Under the pieces are notes generated by a model. It worked only from the letters and a program-made list of their open reading frames with translations. It made no database searches and was not told the origin of the DNA. Below, in pieces: positions 8,589 through 11,503 of a DNA stretch of 11,503 bases. The number at the start of each line of letters is the position of its first letter. Positions within the stretch are counted from its first letter, which is position 1. Made by a program: the position numbers and the translations under genes. Source of the stretch: JADFOB01 sp964651325 (GTDB lineage: Bacteria > Planctomycetota > Phycisphaerae > UBA1845); the NCBI GenBank assembly GCA_964651325.1, contig CAZYXP010000121.1, positions 1 through 11,503 on the forward strand. Reading direction: 5' to 3'.

Positions 8589-11084
8589 ATGAATTGGTCA
8601 CCATTGACAATCAACCTGGGGCTGCTTGGCGCGATGACGCGTGACGAGGAGGAGTTCGTCACGGAGTTGCGTAATGTCCCGGAGGGGTGGTTGGGGCTGG
8701 CCGGTTTGGCCGTGGTGGTGGCGCTGGGCTGGGCCGTTGTTTGGATGTATCGCCACGAAGGGCGTCGCGGCGCCTCGCGCCGAGTTCGCACGATCATGGC
8801 CGGGCTGCGTGTCGCGGTTCTTTTGTTGCTGGTGGCCGTCTTGCTCGAACCCGTCCGCGTTCGACTCTTGCGGCGTTGGGTGGATTCGTACACGATCGTA
8901 CTCGTCGACGATTCATCAAGCATGGATCTGGCGGATCGTTACGCCGACCCCGACCTGGCCCAACGCGTGCAGCGGGTCATGGGCACCGAGACCACCGGGG
9001 CCATACCGCGCCGAGAAATCGCGCGACGCTTGCTGACCGACCACGACCGGCGATTCCTTGCGAAGCTCGCTGAGAGAAATCGTGTCAAGCTCTACACGTT
9101 TTCGGATGCGCCCGAACTCCTGGGGACGATCAAAGCCAATCGAGAAGCGCCCGCCAACCCTCGTGGGGGTGGTGAGCCCGGCGGGGGCAACGAAATCGCC
9201 GCGATGGATGATGTGCCGATCCGCCTTCAGGCAACCGGCAGCGCGACGAATCTCGAACGCGCCGTGCGCCGTTCGATCGATTCGGTTGGTAGTGCCCCGA
9301 TCGCGGCCGTGGTGGTGCTTTCGGACGGTGGGTTCAACCAGGGCGCCGCGGCGGAAGACGTGGCGAAACTCGCGCGGCAACGCCGTCTGGCCGTGCATGT
9401 CTTGGGGATCGGCGACCCGGCGCCGCCGAAAAACGTTCGGCTTACCGACGTCGTCGCACCGGTCAATGTGTTCCTCAAGGATCCTTTTGCCATCACCGCC
9501 CGGCTCACCGCGCAAGGACTATCCGGACAATCCATTCAAGTGCAGTTGAGGCAGCGCGACGCGACCTCGGACGGAGCCGGGCAGCTCGTTGATTCCAAAA
9601 ATATTGCTGTGGCCTCCGACGGTACGATGGATCCCGTCGTCTTTCAACGCCGACCGGAACGCACAGGACGCTTTGCGTATACGGTTTCCGTGCCAGTCTT
9701 GGAAGGGGAATCCGTCACCGACGACAACAGCAAGCCTGTGACGGTGAATGTGATCGAATCCAAGACCAAGGCGTTGATCGTCGCCGGCGCACCGAGTTGG
9801 GATTATCGGTATCTTTCCCGTCTGCTGGAACGCGACGAGACGTTTGACGTAAGCTGCTGGCTGCAATCCGCCGACCTCAGCGCCGTACGCGACGGCAATA
9901 CCGTCATCGACCATCTTCCGCGTTTGCCGGAAGAGCTGTTTGAATACGACGTCGTCGTGTTGCTGGATCCCGACAAAAGCGCGTTTGACGATCCGTGGTG
10001 CCGGCTGATCGACACGTGGGTCACCGAGCACGGCGGCGGGTTGCTGTACGCCGCCGCGCGGGCTTACTCACCGGGCTTTCTGCGTGATGATCGATTGACG
10101 CTTCTCAGCGATCTGCTCCCCGTGACCCTCGACCCCGACGCGGACCTGCTGCTCAACCGGATTGGACACTATCAGTTCAAGGGCTGGCCGGTTCAGATGC
10201 CGGAGAGTTCTTTGGGGCATCCCGTCTTGCGCTTGGCCGACGATCCGGGCTCCAACAAGCTCCTCTGGGCCGAAAGCAATGAGGTCTACTGGCACTATCC
10301 CGTCTTGCGCGAGAAGCCCGCGGCCACCGTTTTGATGCGTCACGGTGATCCGCGCATGCGCAACAGCCATGGCAGCCATGTGCTCGCGGCGCTGCAGTTC
10401 GTCGGTTCCGGCCGAACAGGCTTTCTCGCATTCGACGGCACATGGCGCTGGCGCAAGTATGGCGAGGAAAGGTTTGATCGATTCTGGGTACAATGGTTGC
10501 GATACCTGGCGGAGGGGAAATTGTTGGGCGGGGCGAGGCGGGCGATGCTCGTAACCGACAGCGATCAATTCGCGTTGGGCGAGTCGGTGGATGTCAGCGC
10601 CAGGCTGCTCGACGCGCGCTACGATCCCTTGATTCGGGATCAAGTGGCCGCGACGGTGCTGTTTGAAACGCGCAAGGCCGAACTGATTCTGCGAAGCCGA
10701 CCCAATCAGCCCGGGTGGGTTGAAGGTCAGTTTGTGCCCGACCGCACGGGCAGCTATCGCATTTCGCTTTCCATGGCAGACCCTGACGGTGGTAAAGAGC
10801 TGACGGCGACCAAAGAGATTTTTGTCACGCGGCCCAACATTGAAATCCTCAATCCACAGACGAATCGGGCCAACTTAACGGCACTTGCGGAGCAATCGTT
10901 CGGCGGATCCTATTTCGAAGTGGACGAGGCAGAGCAACTTTCAGACGCCGTCGCCGATTTGCACGAGGAAATCATCATCCGATCGCGCCCGAAAACGCTG
11001 TGGGACAACGCATGGGCGCTGACGGCGCTGTTGGGCTTGCTGATCGTAGAATGGGGGCTACGCAAATGGTTTCGACTACTCTAA
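8589..11084 (+). CDS. vWA / GATase-like double-anchored membrane protein
   Basis: The product is 831 residues. After an acidic N-terminus (DEEE at 19-22) come helices at about 35-53 and 70-86, separated by a basic loop (RHEGRRGASRRVR). The vWA domain spans about 100-280: D107, S109 and S111 in VDDSSSM, T220 in GSATNL, and D246 in VLSDGG. It contains a flexible Gly-rich insert at 191-200 (PRGGGEPGGG). A beta-sandwich at about 285-390 precedes a GATase-like domain (KALIVAGAPSWDYRYLSRLL at 394-413; YDVVVLLD; HGGGLLYAAAR) that lacks an elbow Cys. Another Ig-like part spans about 655-750 and a C-terminal helix about 805-823, followed by RKWFR. The order of parts mirrors the preceding protein, so the two are probably ancient paralogues. 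The ATG at 8589 lies 40 bases after the previous stop and has only a weak ribosome site; an ATG at 8634 is possible but would drop 15 residues. No enzyme activity can be assigned. Confidence 0.92.
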   Translation: MNWSPLTINLGLLGAMTRDEEEFVTELRNVPEGWLGLAGLAVVVALGWAVVWMYRHEGRRGASRRVRTIMAGLRVAVLLLLVAVLLEPVRVRLLRRWVDSYTIVLVDDSSSMDLADRYADPDLAQRVQRVMGTETTGAIPRREIARRLLTDHDRRFLAKLAERNRVKLYTFSDAPELLGTIKANREAPANPRGGGEPGGGNEIAAMDDVPIRLQATGSATNLERAVRRSIDSVGSAPIAAVVVLSDGGFNQGAAAEDVAKLARQRRLAVHVLGIGDPAPPKNVRLTDVVAPVNVFLKDPFAITARLTAQGLSGQSIQVQLRQRDATSDGAGQLVDSKNIAVASDGTMDPVVFQRRPERTGRFAYTVSVPVLEGESVTDDNSKPVTVNVIESKTKALIVAGAPSWDYRYLSRLLERDETFDVSCWLQSADLSAVRDGNTVIDHLPRLPEELFEYDVVVLLDPDKSAFDDPWCRLIDTWVTEHGGGLLYAAARAYSPGFLRDDRLTLLSDLLPVTLDPDADLLLNRIGHYQFKGWPVQMPESSLGHPVLRLADDPGSNKLLWAESNEVYWHYPVLREKPAATVLMRHGDPRMRNSHGSHVLAALQFVGSGRTGFLAFDGTWRWRKYGEERFDRFWVQWLRYLAEGKLLGGARRAMLVTDSDQFALGESVDVSARLLDARYDPLIRDQVAATVLFETRKAELILRSRPNQPGWVEGQFVPDRTGSYRISLSMADPDGGKELTATKEIFVTRPNIEILNPQTNRANLTALAEQSFGGSYFEVDEAEQLSDAVADLHEEIIIRSRPKTLWDNAWALTALLGLLIVEWGLRKWFRLL

Positions 11085-11098
11085 TCCGGCGGACACGA

Positions 11099-11263
11099 AT
11101 GTACGCCGTGTCTGAGCCGCGGGCTTTGGCCCGCGCGGCCGTGCGGAAACTGCTATCTGAGCTTCGCGATGGCCTCGAATCCTTTGAAACGATGAACCCG
11201 CGGGCGGACGCTGGGACCGGCGGCATGGAAAAACGCCTTTTGAACATTGGATGCAACGGATGA
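11099..11263 (+). CDS. Possible small hypothetical protein (54 residues)
   Basis: This short frame fills the gap after the vWA/GATase gene. It begins at an ATG preceded by GGCGGA (11088-11093); an in-frame ATG at 11066 would overlap the previous gene by 19 bases. Its TGA (11261-11263) overlaps the ATG at 11260 of the next gene as ATGA, the usual arrangement for coupled genes, and that gene has no good ribosome site of its own. Third-position base use is GC-rich like the neighbours. The product is a charged helix-like stretch (RKLLSELRDGLESFE) and a polar tail, with no signal peptide, membrane segment or recognised family. Against it: bases 11119-11134 are a palindrome that dictates part of the coding, and the frame is short enough to be chance. 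I rate it below even odds. Confidence 0.35.
   Translation: MYAVSEPRALARAAVRKLLSELRDGLESFETMNPRADAGTGGMEKRLLNIGCNG
11119..11134 (+). repeat. Perfect GC-rich palindrome (6-bp stem, 4-base loop)
   Basis: GCGGGC TTTG GCCCGC forms a perfect stem-loop between the vWA/GATase gene and the last gene. It is not followed by a T-run, so it is a poor intrinsic terminator. It resembles the short intergenic palindromes (REP-like) dispersed in many GC-rich bacterial genomes. Only one copy is visible here, so its repeat status cannot be shown. Confidence 0.45.
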
Positions 11264-11503
11264 CACGCCACACGATCGACCATCCACGGCGAGATGCGTT
11301 AACGCTCGAGCCGGACCTGCGCGAGCGGCTTGACGGGCTGGCCACGCGTCTGCGCCGATATGTGTTCGTCGAGGGCCTTGGCGTTTCGCTAGCGTTCATG
11401 CTGGTGGCGGTATCGGTACAGGTGTTCTTGGACTACTGGGCGCGCGGCCTGCTCTGGAGCATGAGGGCGGCGATGCTGGCCGCGGTGGTTGGCGGAATTA
11501 TCT
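11251..11503 (+). CDS. N-terminus of a conserved membrane protein (3' end missing)
   Basis: An open frame of 84 codons runs off the right edge. The first in-frame start after the stop at 11185-11187 is the ATG at 11251. The ATG at 11260, three codons later, overlaps the small upstream ORF as ATGA and may be the true start. After a basic, polar N-terminus (residues 1-20) there is a charged helix (PDLRERLDGLATRLRR, 21-36). A membrane segment follows at about 38-60, then a short DYWARG loop and a second hydrophobic segment from about 68. The sequence RLRRYVFVEGLGVSL resembles the start of large planctomycete membrane proteins that follow this vWA gene pair, some of which are labelled DUF4175-like; that match is from memory and tentative. 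Its position makes it a probable further member of the MoxR/vWA operon. Confidence 0.75.
   Translation, partial: MQRMTRHTIDHPRRDALTLEPDLRERLDGLATRLRRYVFVEGLGVSLAFMLVAVSVQVFLDYWARGLLWSMRAAMLAAVVGGII

Noticed and set aside
1..11503. Search for tRNA, rRNA, CRISPR arrays, insertion sequences, phage genes or defence systems
   Set aside because: No cloverleaf-like segments, spaced direct repeats, transposase or integrase motifs, or known defence domains were seen. The MoxR/vWA genes could invite comparison with MoxR-containing defence systems, but the membrane and export features fit the common planctomycete housekeeping-type operon better.

Overview
The window is GC-rich bacterial DNA with every credible gene on the + strand and no gap above 300 bases. 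The gene content and its order point to the phylum Planctomycetota: an outer PQQ-type propeller protein, a secreted squalene-cyclase-like toroid ending in LPIMQR, a MoxR ATPase, a short DUF58 protein, and two large vWA membrane proteins carrying degenerate glutamine-amidotransferase-like domains. This assignment is inferred from family resemblance only; there is no rRNA or other phylogenetic marker here.

Layout. Bases 1-3030 hold the 3' part of a gene for a protein with a propeller, a helical region and a second propeller; the frame is open at the left edge. One base after its stop, a GTG at 3032 starts a secreted alpha/alpha-toroid protein (to 4111). After 83 bases comes a MoxR AAA+ ATPase (4195-5280), whose end overlaps the DUF58 gene (5249-6169) by 32 bases. 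After 105 bases follows a BatA-type protein (6275-8548). A second protein of parallel architecture lies 40 bases further on (8589-11084). Next comes a doubtful small ORF (11099-11263) containing a perfect GC-rich palindrome. It joins, through an ATGA overlap, the start of another membrane protein that runs off the right edge (from 11251 or 11260).

How the genes may work together. MoxR ATPases typically act as chaperone-like remodellers of partners with vWA (MIDAS) domains. Here there are three such partners: a soluble DUF58 protein and two membrane proteins, all with intact DxSxS motifs. Charge distribution suggests that the two membrane proteins display their vWA, Ig-like and amidotransferase-like domains outside the cytoplasm, anchored at both ends. 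The two leading genes would supply exported or envelope scaffold proteins. The close spacing, single orientation and lack of any convincing terminator fit one long transcription unit. The substrate of such a system is unknown, and nothing in the sequence identifies it.

No tRNA, rRNA, CRISPR array, insertion sequence, phage gene or attachment site was found. The window looks like a conserved chromosomal operon rather than a mobile island. Its main interest is that this operon type is common in its group but functionally unexplained.
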